Below, piece by piece: positions 25,005-31,603 of a stretch of 39,917 bases of DNA; position 1 is the first letter of the stretch, and every line of letters starts with the position of its first letter. Made by a program: the position numbers and the translations under genes. The notes under the pieces were generated by a model that had not been told where the DNA came from, did not search any database, and saw nothing but the letters and a program-made list of their open reading frames with translations. The stretch comes from Streptomyces sp. AC555_RSS877 (GTDB lineage: Bacteria; Actinomycetota; Actinomycetes; Streptomycetales; Streptomycetaceae). The stretch is from NCBI RefSeq assembly GCF_019049245.1, contig NZ_JAGMUK010000240.1:1-39917 (forward strand). Direction: 5' to 3'.

Positions 25005-25020
25005 GGTTCGGCCCTCCAGT

Positions 25021-25203
25021 TCAGGTGCAGCGGTGGGTGCGGGCGGCGAGTTCGGCGGCCGAGCGGTCGCCGTGCTCGGTGGAAAAGCCACACTTCGGAG
25101 CCGTGCACGCGGCGGCGTGCTTGGTCTGGCCCCGGCCGTTGTTGAACGTGCCGACCTTGACCGGTCCGATGCGGATCACGTCGTAGAAGCGGTTCGGGCG
25201 CAT
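25021..25203 (-). CDS. mobile element transfer protein
   Basis: A 60-residue protein with the pattern seen in AICE small transfer proteins: RFYDVIRIGPVKVGTF, then CTAPKCGFSTEHGD and a closing HRCT. Three Cys and several His residues suggest metal binding. AAGGAGG lies 8 bases before the ATG. It lies 20 bases downstream of the DUF2637 gene and 16 bases upstream of the SpdD-like start, inside the transfer operon. Confidence 0.8.
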   Translation of the reverse strand: MRPNRFYDVIRIGPVKVGTFNNGRGQTKHAAACTAPKCGFSTEHGDRSAAELAARTHRCT

Positions 25204-25223
25204 GGTCTGAACCTCCTTGTCTG

Positions 25224-25859
25224 TCAGGCGAGTTGGGCGGCGATCGCGCCGGCGAGGTCTTCCGGGATGCCGAGGCGGGCGCGCAGGGTGGCGGTGTCGA
25301 TGTCGGTGCCGGTGCGCGTGCGGTGGTCGGTGGCGACCTTTCGGGCGTGGTCGACCAGCGCCGGCGGCACCGGTGGATGAGCTGCTTCGGGCAGAGCCGG
25401 GGCGGGTTCCGGCGTGGTGATCTCCGGGGCCGGTTCGGGCATCTCGGGGCGGTCGACCACGGGTACGGGCTGGGTTGCGGGTTCCTGTGCCGGGGCGCGG
25501 TCGGCGGGTTGGTGGGCGAGCAGGGTGCCGCCCAGGAAGGCGAGCGCGGGCCAGCCGGCCACGAGGATTCGCAGCCAGTCCGGCACGTGCTCCAGGTCGA
25601 GGAGCCCGGCGGTGGCGACGTTGGCGCCGAGCGAGGCGGTCAGGGCGACCAGGAACCAGAACCAGGCCAGCTTGGACCGGTCGGTGCGCAGCCTGCGCCA
25701 GACGGCGACGAGGAGCAGGTCGACCGAGACTGGGTAGGCCCAGGCTTTCCAGCCGGTCTGTCCGGCCGCTTCGGCAAGGTCATGCAGGTGGGCGAAGGAC
25801 AACGCACCGGCAATCACGGCTTGGACGAGTACGGCGTCAAGGCGGATCGAGCGGGTCAC
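25224..25859 (-). CDS. DUF2637 membrane protein (SpdB-like)
   Basis: A 211-residue protein with four hydrophobic helices in the first 115 residues (AVIAGALSFAHLHDLA, AYPVSVDLLLVAVW, FWFLVALTASLGANVATAGL, ILVAGWPALAFLGGTLL). A Pro/Glu-rich linker follows. The C-terminal part (about 165-211, DHARKVATDHRTRTGTDIDT) looks like a small helical DNA-binding domain. DUF2637 proteins occur in Streptomyces plasmids as spread proteins. Start GTG at 25859, AAGGAGG 9 bases ahead. Confidence 0.85.
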   Translation of the reverse strand: MTRSIRLDAVLVQAVIAGALSFAHLHDLAEAAGQTGWKAWAYPVSVDLLLVAVWRRLRTDRSKLAWFWFLVALTASLGANVATAGLLDLEHVPDWLRILVAGWPALAFLGGTLLAHQPADRAPAQEPATQPVPVVDRPEMPEPAPEITTPEPAPALPEAAHPPVPPALVDHARKVATDHRTRTGTDIDTATLRARLGIPEDLAGAIAAQLA

Positions 25860-25935
25860 GGGTCTTCACCTCCTTCGCGGGGATGGGGCCGAGGCTGGGC
25901 GGGGATCGGTGTCCGGCCGCCCGGCCCCGGCGGGT

Positions 25936-26103
25936 TCAGTCGTCGGCGGGGATCTCGCCGGCGCCAAGGCAGCTCAGGCACAGGCCGGTCTGTTCGCCGA
26001 CCGGACGGCGCTTGCGGCCTACGTGGACGGTGCGGGAGACCTCGCCGGTGCCCTTGCACGGCGGGCACGGCTTGGTGGCGGGCTTGGCACTCTTGCGGGC
26101 CAT
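25936..26103 (-). CDS. small zinc-knuckle protein
   Basis: A 55-residue basic protein with two CxxC knuckles, CPPCKGTGE and CLSCLGAGE, resembling half of a DnaJ zinc finger. The ATG at 26103 follows AAGGAGA at 7 bases. It lies between traB and the DUF2637 gene in the transfer operon. It is too small for an enzyme; a nucleic-acid or protein adaptor is possible. Confidence 0.75.
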   Translation of the reverse strand: MARKSAKPATKPCPPCKGTGEVSRTVHVGRKRRPVGEQTGLCLSCLGAGEIPADD

Positions 26104-26182
26104 GGGCGATCTCCTTCCGGCTTTCGGCATGGCGGGGGTAGGGAACTGGCGCGAGGCGGTCACGCCGACCGGGAAGCAGGGA

Positions 26183-27523
26183 TTAGGGGGCCTGCTGCGG
26201 GACCACGAGCGGCGGTGCGGCAGGCATCGGCGGCACGGCCCGGCTGACCGGACGGAACGGGGCCAGGAAGGCCGGGTCCGGGGTCAAGTGGGCGAACTCG
26301 CGGCAGACGGCCGCCGCTTCGTCCGGGGTGGTCTCGGGGGTGCGGATACGGGACCAGCCGCCGGAGGTGTCACCGGCCACCGCGACGCCGGGGCGATCCG
26401 GCGCGATCGCGGTCACTGCCATCACGGCGTCCGGGGCGATGTCGCCCAGGCCCATTTCGGCGGTCTGCTTGTCGTTGACGCGGTGCACCACACGGCCGGT
26501 GAGCTGAGCACGCAGCGCGGTGGCGCCCTTGCCGAGGTCGGAGCCGAAGCGCTGCCCGCACACCTCCAGATAGATGCCGATCGCGCGGGCCATCTGGCCC
26601 AGGCGCACCAGTTGCATGACCGTGCGGTCGCGGGCCGGCTCATCCTTCTTGGAGGTCACCAGGAACAGTTCCGCCACCTCGTCGATCAGGACGACCAACG
26701 GCACCGGCCGGACCTCAACAGGCAGCTCCCACAGGTCCGAGACGCCATACAGGGAGAGCAGGTCGAAGCGGTCTTCCATCTCCGTGACCAGCGCGTCGAT
26801 CAACTTCCCAGCCGTGTCCGCCGTGGTCGCCAGCGCCGACAGCCTTGGCGCGTAGCGGCCGTGTTCGACACCCCGCTTGCAGTCGATCCCGACCAGCCCG
26901 ACCGACAGCTTCGCGAGCCCCTTGACCAGGTTGCGCTGATACATCGACTTGCCGGACTGGTTGGCACCCAGAGTCAGGGCGTGCGGCACCCGGCGGTAGT
27001 CCCGCTCGAACACCGAGCCGTCCTCACGGAGCGCCACCGGAACGATCAGGTCACGGGGTTGCGCCTTACGCGGCATCGTGACCCGCGCCAGGACGTCGTA
27101 GCCGGTCATCCGCAGTTCGACGTAGCCGGGCTTCGTCTCCGCCACGGTCACCGACCGGACTCCCCAGGCGTGGCGGAGGCGTTCGGACGAGGCGGCAATG
27201 TCGGCGGGCTCCAGGCCGGCCGGAAGACGCAGGACCACCCGCAGACCGGTCGAAGTCGGGAAGACCCGGCGCACCTTCGGCGCCACCGGCCGAACCTCGC
27301 CACGGGCCAAGTTGCGCTTGACGAAGGCGCGAAAGCCGGACGGCCGCACCGTCAGCCCGCACACCTCCATCGTGTCCCGGTAGGTCCAGGTGAACCGGCC
27401 CCAGGTGACCGGCAGACCGACCAGCGACCAGTACACGCGCGGAGCGCGGACCTTCGCGTAGCCGAGCCCACCGGCACCAGCGGCGACGCCGCCCAGCTCC
27501 ACCCAGGTAGCGGTGTCGGTCAT
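26183..27523 (-). CDS. traB: TraB-type FtsK/SpoIIIE DNA translocase
   Basis: Motor for conjugation, moving double-stranded DNA from donor to recipient hyphae; Streptomyces elements need only this one protein for transfer. The 446 residues include a short hydrophobic or Gly-rich N-terminus, Walker A GANQSGKS (186-193) and Walker B VVLIDEVAE (277-285), plus an FtsK-like helix-rich C-terminus. Its ATG lies two bases after the stop of the SCO3933-type gene. Expression is expected to be repressed by the divergent GntR regulator, as uncontrolled Tra is lethal in related systems. Confidence 0.93.
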   Translation of the reverse strand: MTDTATWVELGGVAAGAGGLGYAKVRAPRVYWSLVGLPVTWGRFTWTYRDTMEVCGLTVRPSGFRAFVKRNLARGEVRPVAPKVRRVFPTSTGLRVVLRLPAGLEPADIAASSERLRHAWGVRSVTVAETKPGYVELRMTGYDVLARVTMPRKAQPRDLIVPVALREDGSVFERDYRRVPHALTLGANQSGKSMYQRNLVKGLAKLSVGLVGIDCKRGVEHGRYAPRLSALATTADTAGKLIDALVTEMEDRFDLLSLYGVSDLWELPVEVRPVPLVVLIDEVAELFLVTSKKDEPARDRTVMQLVRLGQMARAIGIYLEVCGQRFGSDLGKGATALRAQLTGRVVHRVNDKQTAEMGLGDIAPDAVMAVTAIAPDRPGVAVAGDTSGGWSRIRTPETTPDEAAAVCREFAHLTPDPAFLAPFRPVSRAVPPMPAAPPLVVPQQAP

Positions 27524-27525
27524 GA

Positions 27526-27861
27526 TCAGGCCGCCGCCGCCGCCGTGACCGCGACCGCGCGGAACGAGATCCCGTGCCGCTTCTGGCCGTTGAACTCGTT
27601 CTCCCAGTCCCGCGCCTTGAGCCCGACCACCCGCACCGGCATCCCCGGCATCAGGCCCTCGGGAAGACCGGTCTCCGGCACGGTCACCTGGTAGAGGTTG
27701 CCCTCCCCCTCGTCCGAGACCAGCAGACCCACGGTTGACAGCCCCGCGTTGGTCTCCCGGTCCACGGCCCGCTCACCGGTCTTCTTGTTGACCATCTTCG
27801 GTTCGGGCGCGGTCGCCACGAACACAACAGCGGTCGAAAGGTCGATCTTGAAGGACGGCAT
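27526..27861 (-). CDS. SCO3933 family regulatory protein
   Basis: A 111-residue, beta-rich protein (FKIDLSTAVVFVATAPEPK..LYQVTVPETGLPEGLMPGMPVRVVGLKARDWE) found directly before traB in many Streptomyces AICEs. Its fold looks OB-like, so it may bind DNA or TraB; that is a guess. AGGAG is seven bases before the ATG. It is the first gene of the leftward operon, whose promoter region holds repeats of the GntR operator. Confidence 0.82.
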   Translation of the reverse strand: MPSFKIDLSTAVVFVATAPEPKMVNKKTGERAVDRETNAGLSTVGLLVSDEGEGNLYQVTVPETGLPEGLMPGMPVRVVGLKARDWENEFNGQKRHGISFRAVAVTAAAAA

Positions 27862-27891
27862 ACGTCACTCCTGTGTCGAGGCGCACTCTTT

Positions 27892-27897
27892 AAGGTA
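27892..27897 (-). promoter_or_regulatory. probable -10 of the transfer/replication operon
   Basis: TACCTT on the minus strand, 31 bases before the start of the SCO3933-type gene. Operator copy 1 lies directly upstream and would cover the -35 zone. Confidence 0.4.
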
Positions 27898-27902
27898 CGC
27901 CA

Positions 27903-27980
27903 ACTGGCTTGAGCCACTTACTGGCTTAAGCCAGTTGAGCACACACTGCCGTCAGGGTCAACCATCTGGCTTGAGCCAGT
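27903..27980. promoter_or_regulatory. three copies of a 16-bp palindromic operator
   Basis: ACTGGCTTGAGCCACT (27903-27918), ACTGGCTTAAGCCAGT (27920-27935, a perfect palindrome) and TCTGGCTTGAGCCAGT (27965-27980). Copies 1 and 2 start 17 bases apart beside the leftward promoter; copy 3 lies just upstream of the repressor gene's -10. They are the likely binding sites of the GntR protein. Confidence 0.85.
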
Positions 27981-27983
27981 TGC

Positions 27984-27989
27984 TAGACT
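27984..27989 (+). promoter_or_regulatory. -10 box for a leaderless repressor transcript
   Basis: TAGACT ends six bases before the ATG at 27996, and no ribosome site is visible. Transcription should start at or beside the A of the start codon. Confidence 0.55.
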
Positions 27990-27995
27990 GCCGCC

Positions 27996-28772
27996 ATGAC
28001 CCCGCCCAACCCCTCGACCCCGCAGCAACCGAGCCGCCGTATCGCCGAAGATCTAAGGCGTCAGATTGAGCGCGGGGAACTTCGCAGCGGCGACAAGCTG
28101 CCGTCCGAGCGGGCACTAGCCGAGAAGTACGGATCCGCCCGAAACACCGCCCGCGAAGCCGTACGCCTGCTCGCCGAGCAAGGGCTTGTCACCGCGAAGC
28201 ACGGAAGCGGCGTCTTCGTGCGAGAGCCGCAGAGGCTGTTTCGGTTCGGCAGTGATCGCTACTCGCTCAAGAACCGAGAGACGGGGTTGACGCCGTTCCG
28301 GCTGGAGGCGAAACGCCAAGGCAAGGTGGCGAGGATTGAAGTCCCCTCCATCGCCCGCGAGAAGCCGCCGGCAGACGTCGCAGAGCGCTTGAAGGTGCCC
28401 GCGGACGAGGAGAGCGTCGTCCACCGGGAGAACCACTACTTCGCGGATGACGAGCCAGTGCAGATCGTCTCGACATACCTGCGATGGGAAGAAGCGCAAG
28501 GAACGTTGCTCATGCAGCAGAAGACCGGAAAGGATGGCATCTACGGCCGCCTTGAGGAACTCGGACACGTCATGACGCGCGTCCGCGACGAGATCAGCGC
28601 CAGGATGCCCACTCCTGAGGAAGCCGCAATCCTTGATCTTTTGCCTGGCGTGCCGGTCCTGGAAGTGCTGCACACAAGCCTGGACCAGGGAGGGACGCCC
28701 TTCGAGGTCTCCCGTTACGTTCATCGAGCCGACCAGACCGGTTTGCTCTACGAACTGCCCGTCGAGCAGTGA
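27996..28772 (+). CDS. GntR/HutC-family transcriptional repressor (KorSA-like)
   Basis: A 258-residue regulator. The N-terminal winged helix (about 13-75) contains LPSERALAEKYGSARNTARE. A UTRA ligand domain follows (about 95-250, ERLKVPADEESVVHRENHYF). In pSAM2, KorSA of the same family represses the replication and transfer activator. The gene is divergent from the transfer operon and separated from it by three palindromes, so it most likely represses both directions. The inducing ligand is unknown. Its base composition is lower in GC than the host genes. Confidence 0.9.
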   Translation: MTPPNPSTPQQPSRRIAEDLRRQIERGELRSGDKLPSERALAEKYGSARNTAREAVRLLAEQGLVTAKHGSGVFVREPQRLFRFGSDRYSLKNRETGLTPFRLEAKRQGKVARIEVPSIAREKPPADVAERLKVPADEESVVHRENHYFADDEPVQIVSTYLRWEEAQGTLLMQQKTGKDGIYGRLEELGHVMTRVRDEISARMPTPEEAAILDLLPGVPVLEVLHTSLDQGGTPFEVSRYVHRADQTGLLYELPVEQ

Positions 28773-28783
28773 GGAGTTGCCCC

Positions 28784-29296
28784 ATGGAGCATACGGTCGT
28801 CCGCCCCTTCGAAGACGCTGACCTTGCCGGTGCCGCAGCAGCGTTGACCGAGGTGCACGCCACCGATGGTTATCCGGTCGAAGGCGTTCAGCGCCCTGAG
28901 GCGTGGTTGCGCTCCGCTGACGTAATGGCCGCATGGGTGGGCGAGCTAGACGGAGCCATCGTGGGACATGTGGCAGTGATGCGCCCACACGGCGAGGACG
29001 CGGTATCGATGTGGGTGCGGCAGAGCGGCGAGAGGGAAGATCGGATCGCGGTTCTTGCCAGGCTGTTCGTCGTCAAGGCCGCCAGGAAGCACGCCCTCGG
29101 AGAGAGCCTTACGCAAGCCGCCATGAGCTACGGCCGCGAACATGGACTTCGGCTTGTCCTGGACGTCATGACCAAGGACACCGCCGCCATGCGCCTGTAC
29201 GAGCGCCTCGGCTGGCAAGAGATCGGCAGGACCTCACACCGTTACGGAGACGGCCAGAGCATCGACGCGGTTTGCTACGCCGCACCCGACGCCTGA
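28784..29296 (+). CDS. GNAT family N-acetyltransferase
   Basis: A 170-residue acetyltransferase. LARLFVVKAARKHALGESLT is the acetyl-CoA-binding segment, slightly divergent from the usual RxxGxG, and AAMRLYERLGWQEIG is the family's closing motif. GAGGAG seven bases before the ATG overlaps the stop codon of the GntR gene, so the two are co-transcribed. The substrate is unknown. Possible roles are small-molecule resistance or modification of a partner protein. Confidence 0.85.
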   Translation: MEHTVVRPFEDADLAGAAAALTEVHATDGYPVEGVQRPEAWLRSADVMAAWVGELDGAIVGHVAVMRPHGEDAVSMWVRQSGEREDRIAVLARLFVVKAARKHALGESLTQAAMSYGREHGLRLVLDVMTKDTAAMRLYERLGWQEIGRTSHRYGDGQSIDAVCYAAPDA

Positions 29297-29622
29297 GCTG
29301 TTACAGGTTTCTCTACCTCATCAAGCCCCGGCTGCGCTCCGCTCCGCCGGGCGCGCTTCCCGGCTCTGGCTGCGCCCGCGCTCCTGCCTTCGGCCCGCTC
29401 GGCGCTGCCGCCGCCGACGCGCGCCCACATGTGGATAGGACCGGTGGCCATGAGTCGATCACCGCATTGCGCGGCCAACGGTCAAGGCGATGCCTCCGGC
29501 GGGGGATCGGCCGGCACCGGGATGGAGGGGGCGCCGTTCCCGACCGCGGGCCCGTAGTGGTGTGCGTGGGGTGCTCCCATCCCGTCCACCATCGACCCAG
29601 GCAGAGCCGAGCAGACGCGGCC

Positions 29623-29672
29623 CATGGCGTCCAGGTCGTTCGTACAGTGGCGCGCTCCACCTGGACGCCATG
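29623..29672. repeat. 14-bp perfect inverted repeat, 22-base spacer
   Basis: CATGGCGTCCAGGT and its exact complement frame 22 bases. A stem of this size around a loop suits a nicking site of a rolling-circle origin or a transfer (clt) locus; a regulator site is also possible. Confidence 0.55.
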
Positions 29673-29843
29673 AACCACGCCCGCTCCACGGTGTGTGGGT
29701 CGACGGCGGACGGGATGGGAGCTGGGGAGAGTGGTGGGTTGCGGTGGCGCGGAGCGGTACTGGATAGGGGCATCACGGTTAAGAACCCGCCGTTAGCGCT
29801 AACGCCACTAACGCCATCTAGAGCTAACTAGCTTCAGGGTAGA

Positions 29844-29849
29844 TATAGT
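29844..29849 (+). promoter_or_regulatory. possible -10 box for a small RNA
   Basis: TATAGT, an unusually good -10 for this genome, in an A/T-rich stretch. No clear -35. Transcription would start near 29856. Confidence 0.35.
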
Positions 29850-29929
29850 GGCAACGCACTACGGAGTGCGCTAGGGAGGGCAACATCAGGTTGCAACCCT
29901 AGATCGCGCCCAGGCCTCCAGCACGAAGG

Positions 29930-29960
29930 CCCGGCCCTGGTGGATCAGACCAGGACCGGG
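29930..29960. terminator. GC-rich hairpin
   Basis: 12-base arms (CCCGGCCCTGGT against ACCAGGACCGGG) with one mismatch and a 7-base loop. Confidence 0.5.
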
Positions 29961-29981
29961 CACGTGCGTGGAGTAAGCGAA

Positions 29982-30020
29982 GCGGGTCCGGCCGAGTAAG
30001 CAACGGTCGGACCCGTTTTG
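29982..30020 (+). terminator. rho-independent terminator
   Basis: A 12-base stem, GCGGGTCCGGCC with GGTCGGACCCGT including G-U pairs, followed by TTTTGTT. One of the few terminators in the window with a real T-tract. Confidence 0.65.
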
Positions 30021-30058
30021 TTGCGGTCCGCCATCTTCCGGCACCACTTCACACAGCG

Positions 30059-30217
30059 CTAGCCTCGCGCCAACTGCTCCACACAGGTTGCGACAGCCGC
30101 CACAGCCGGCAAGGCCACGACCAGGAGCCTCAAGGCCACGATCAGGAGCCTGAACCAACGCGGGTCCGGATCTTGATCGGGCTTCTCTTCCTGCTCCTCA
30201 GGCTCTCGCTTGTTCAT
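30059..30217 (-). CDS. 52-residue membrane protein of the element
   Basis: MNKREPEEQEEKPDQDPDPR is followed by WFRLLIVALRLLVVALPAVA and AVATCVEQLARG. The N-terminal 20 residues are highly charged and the rest forms one hydrophobic helix of about 22 residues. AAGGAG lies six bases before the ATG, strong evidence of translation. Upstream, the minus strand has CGTCAA and TATGCT 17 bases apart as a possible promoter, then a leader of about 90 bases with two hairpins (30243-30256 and 30259-30281). No family is recognised. It is divergent from the nuclease gene, so it could be a partner, or a spread or toxin-like peptide. Confidence 0.6.
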   Translation of the reverse strand: MNKREPEEQEEKPDQDPDPRWFRLLIVALRLLVVALPAVAAVATCVEQLARG

Positions 30218-30242
30218 CCCTACTCCTTACCTGAGTGGTTCC

Positions 30243-30281
30243 CCCGGCGAGCCGGGTACCTCGACCGCAAGTGCGTCGAGG
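30243..30281 (-). promoter_or_regulatory. two hairpins in the leader of the 52-residue gene
   Basis: CCCGG-CGAG-CCGGG type stem at 30243-30256 and a CCTCGA/TCGAGG stem at 30259-30281 lie between the putative promoter (-10 at 30313-30318) and the start codon. They may control translation or attenuate transcription. Confidence 0.35.
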
Positions 30282-30430
30282 CGCGGTGATCAGTAAGGAG
30301 CGAGACAGCCTCAGCATACCCGTCGTGTCTGGTGCTTGACGGAGCGTCATTCGCGAACCAATTGAAAAGTTGGCGCAGATCAATTAATTCGTTCCAGGTT
30401 CGGTTGCAGCTTCGGCGTCCTCCACTCCTT

Positions 30431-30463
30431 CGAATCGGATACGCAAATCTCGCATCCGATTCG
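30431..30463. promoter_or_regulatory. 33-bp dyad, probable operator
   Basis: Two 13-base arms (CGAATCGGATACG and CGCATCCGATTCG), one mismatch, 7-base centre. It lies 31 bases upstream of the nuclease -10 candidate. Operators of this size commonly control restriction genes; no controller gene is adjacent, so the binding protein is unknown. Confidence 0.5.
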
Positions 30464-30545
30464 GACATCTGATTCTCATGCGTCTCGGGAAGCGTACACT
30501 AAGACCAGCCGTAGCAGGTGCGGCTGATCAAGGAGGAGAGCGACC

Positions 30546-31490
30546 GTGACGGAGGTGAGCTCCGCGGAGCGCGAGGCCATCGAGTGGGACCTCGAACCAG
30601 GTGAAGTGATCGAGCGCAAGCAGTTGCACGCCAAGTACGGCGGGCGGACTCAGGGCGGCATCGGACCATCAGCCAAGTCGCCCAACGTGATGATCTTTAC
30701 GGATCCGATCGCCGGCGAGAAGCATGGGTACTACGACGGCTGGATGCCCGATGGGCTCTTCCACTACAGCGGGGAAGGTCAGTACGGAGACCAGCGGATG
30801 CTCTCCGGTAACGCCAGCATCCTGAACCATGAAGCCGAGGGTCGAGCGCTACGGGTCTTCCAGGGCGCCCGGGGCAACGTGACCTACCTTGGCCAATTCG
30901 CTGCCGCGGGATGGTACGAAGCAGACGCGCCGGAGACTGGAGATGGCCCGCTTCGCAAGGTCATCGTCTTCAAGCTTCGCCCCTTGGACATTCCAGCCCA
31001 GCACCCTGGCACGAAGGTGGGCCGGCTGCTTGCGGAACAGCATGAGACTGTCACTGAGATCGACATCGAACGCCTTGAAACCGAGAAGACGTTCGTCGAC
31101 CCGAACCGCGAGCCGTACGAGGCGGAACGCCGGGAAAGCAAGTTGGTGATGGACTTCAGCGCGTACCTGCGAACCAAGGGTTACCGGGTGAACCGCCATC
31201 GCATCCTGCCCGAGGGTGAAAACAGGCCCCTCCTCACAGACCTCTACGTGCCAGACCTAGATGTCCTCATCGAGGCCAAGGGCAGCGTGACGCGGGAGAA
31301 CATGCGCATGGCCCTCGGTCAGCTCCTCGACTACAACCGCTTCGTGCGCGCCAAGTACCAAGCCGTTCTTGTGCCGAGCATGCCCCGCCCGGACCTCATC
31401 GAGCTCGCGAAGACTGCTGGGCAAGCGATCATCTGGCCTCAAGGGAACGGCTACAAGTGCTCCGACGCTGACCTGCTACCGAGTGCTTGA
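30546..31490 (+). CDS. SRA-like plus PD-(D/E)XK nuclease, probable type IV restriction enzyme
   Basis: A 314-residue protein expected to cut DNA carrying modified bases. The N-terminal domain (about 25-150) has the SRA-like pattern YYDGWMPDGLFHYSGEGQYGDQ (62-83), then GNASILNH and a beta-rich end (VTYLGQF..KVIVFKLRP). ScoMcrA-type enzymes carry a similar domain. The C-terminal domain (195-314) has a PD-(D/E)XK core: TDLY (Asp232), IEAKG (Glu243, Lys245) and GQLLDY (Gln259). MspJI has the same order of domains. AAGGAGG precedes the GTG. It is the last gene before the right arm repeat. Target specificity is unknown and this function is inferred from motifs. Confidence 0.75.
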   Translation: MTEVSSAEREAIEWDLEPGEVIERKQLHAKYGGRTQGGIGPSAKSPNVMIFTDPIAGEKHGYYDGWMPDGLFHYSGEGQYGDQRMLSGNASILNHEAEGRALRVFQGARGNVTYLGQFAAAGWYEADAPETGDGPLRKVIVFKLRPLDIPAQHPGTKVGRLLAEQHETVTEIDIERLETEKTFVDPNREPYEAERRESKLVMDFSAYLRTKGYRVNRHRILPEGENRPLLTDLYVPDLDVLIEAKGSVTRENMRMALGQLLDYNRFVRAKYQAVLVPSMPRPDLIELAKTAGQAIIWPQGNGYKCSDADLLPSA

Positions 31491-31498
31491 TCACCGCG

Positions 31499-31523
31499 GT
31501 ACAGCAGCGAAGTACAGCAACTA
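31499..31523. repeat. right 25-bp repeat (two GTACAGCA units), likely integrase arm site
   Basis: Exact copy, same orientation, of 21413-21437. It begins nine bases after the nuclease stop codon and ends 80 bases before the right att core. Confidence 0.7.
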
Positions 31524-31603
31524 TGACAACCACAGGTGACCGTCCCGAGCCGCTAACACCCTCGTGACCAGCCCGGGAGACCTCAGCGGCCTCCCCGCCC
31601 GTA

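Larger units (their letters stand above)
29856..30020 (+). ncRNA. candidate structured small RNA
   Basis: From the possible promoter to a terminator-like end (about 165 bases) there are a 6-bp hairpin CGCACT-ACGG-AGTGCG (29855-29870), the palindrome GGTTGCAACC (29889-29898), a 12-bp hairpin (29930-29960) and a final hairpin with T-run. No reading frame with a ribosome site fits. A copy-number or origin RNA is possible; existence is inferred from structure only. Confidence 0.3.
29297..30058. other. structured non-coding zone, candidate origin and transfer region
   Basis: 762 bases with no convincing gene. It begins with a pyrimidine-rich, hairpin-prone block (GCCGGG..CCCGGC at 29346-29364). 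A perfect 14-base inverted repeat follows at 29623-29672, then a less GC-rich segment at 29780-29850 with repeated CTAACG motifs and the palindrome CGTTAGCGCTAACG (29791-29804). Two hairpins at 29930-30020 close it. A rolling-circle element needs a double-strand origin, a single-strand origin and a transfer site; no other gap inside the element is as large or as structured. Confidence 0.5.
30218..30545. other. divergent control region between small membrane gene and nuclease
   Basis: 328 bases, lower in GC than its surroundings (notably 30350-30420). From left to right it holds the structured leader, the leftward promoter candidate, an A/T-rich patch with TTGAAA (30362-30367) and TAATTC (30385-30390) 17 bases apart as a weak rightward promoter, the 33-bp dyad, TACACT (30495-30500) as a better rightward -10, and a small CAGCCG/CGGCTG stem before the nuclease ribosome site. 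Confidence 0.5.

Noticed and set aside
29490..29831. 113-residue plus-strand frame in the non-coding zone
   Set aside because: No ribosome site, Arg/Pro/Ser-rich composition, and it runs through the 14-bp inverted repeat and the palindrome cluster.
30362..30390. TTGAAA-17-TAATTC as main nuclease promoter
   Set aside because: The -10 is poor and it lies 155 bases upstream with the dyad in between; TACACT at 30495 is better placed. Kept only as a secondary candidate.
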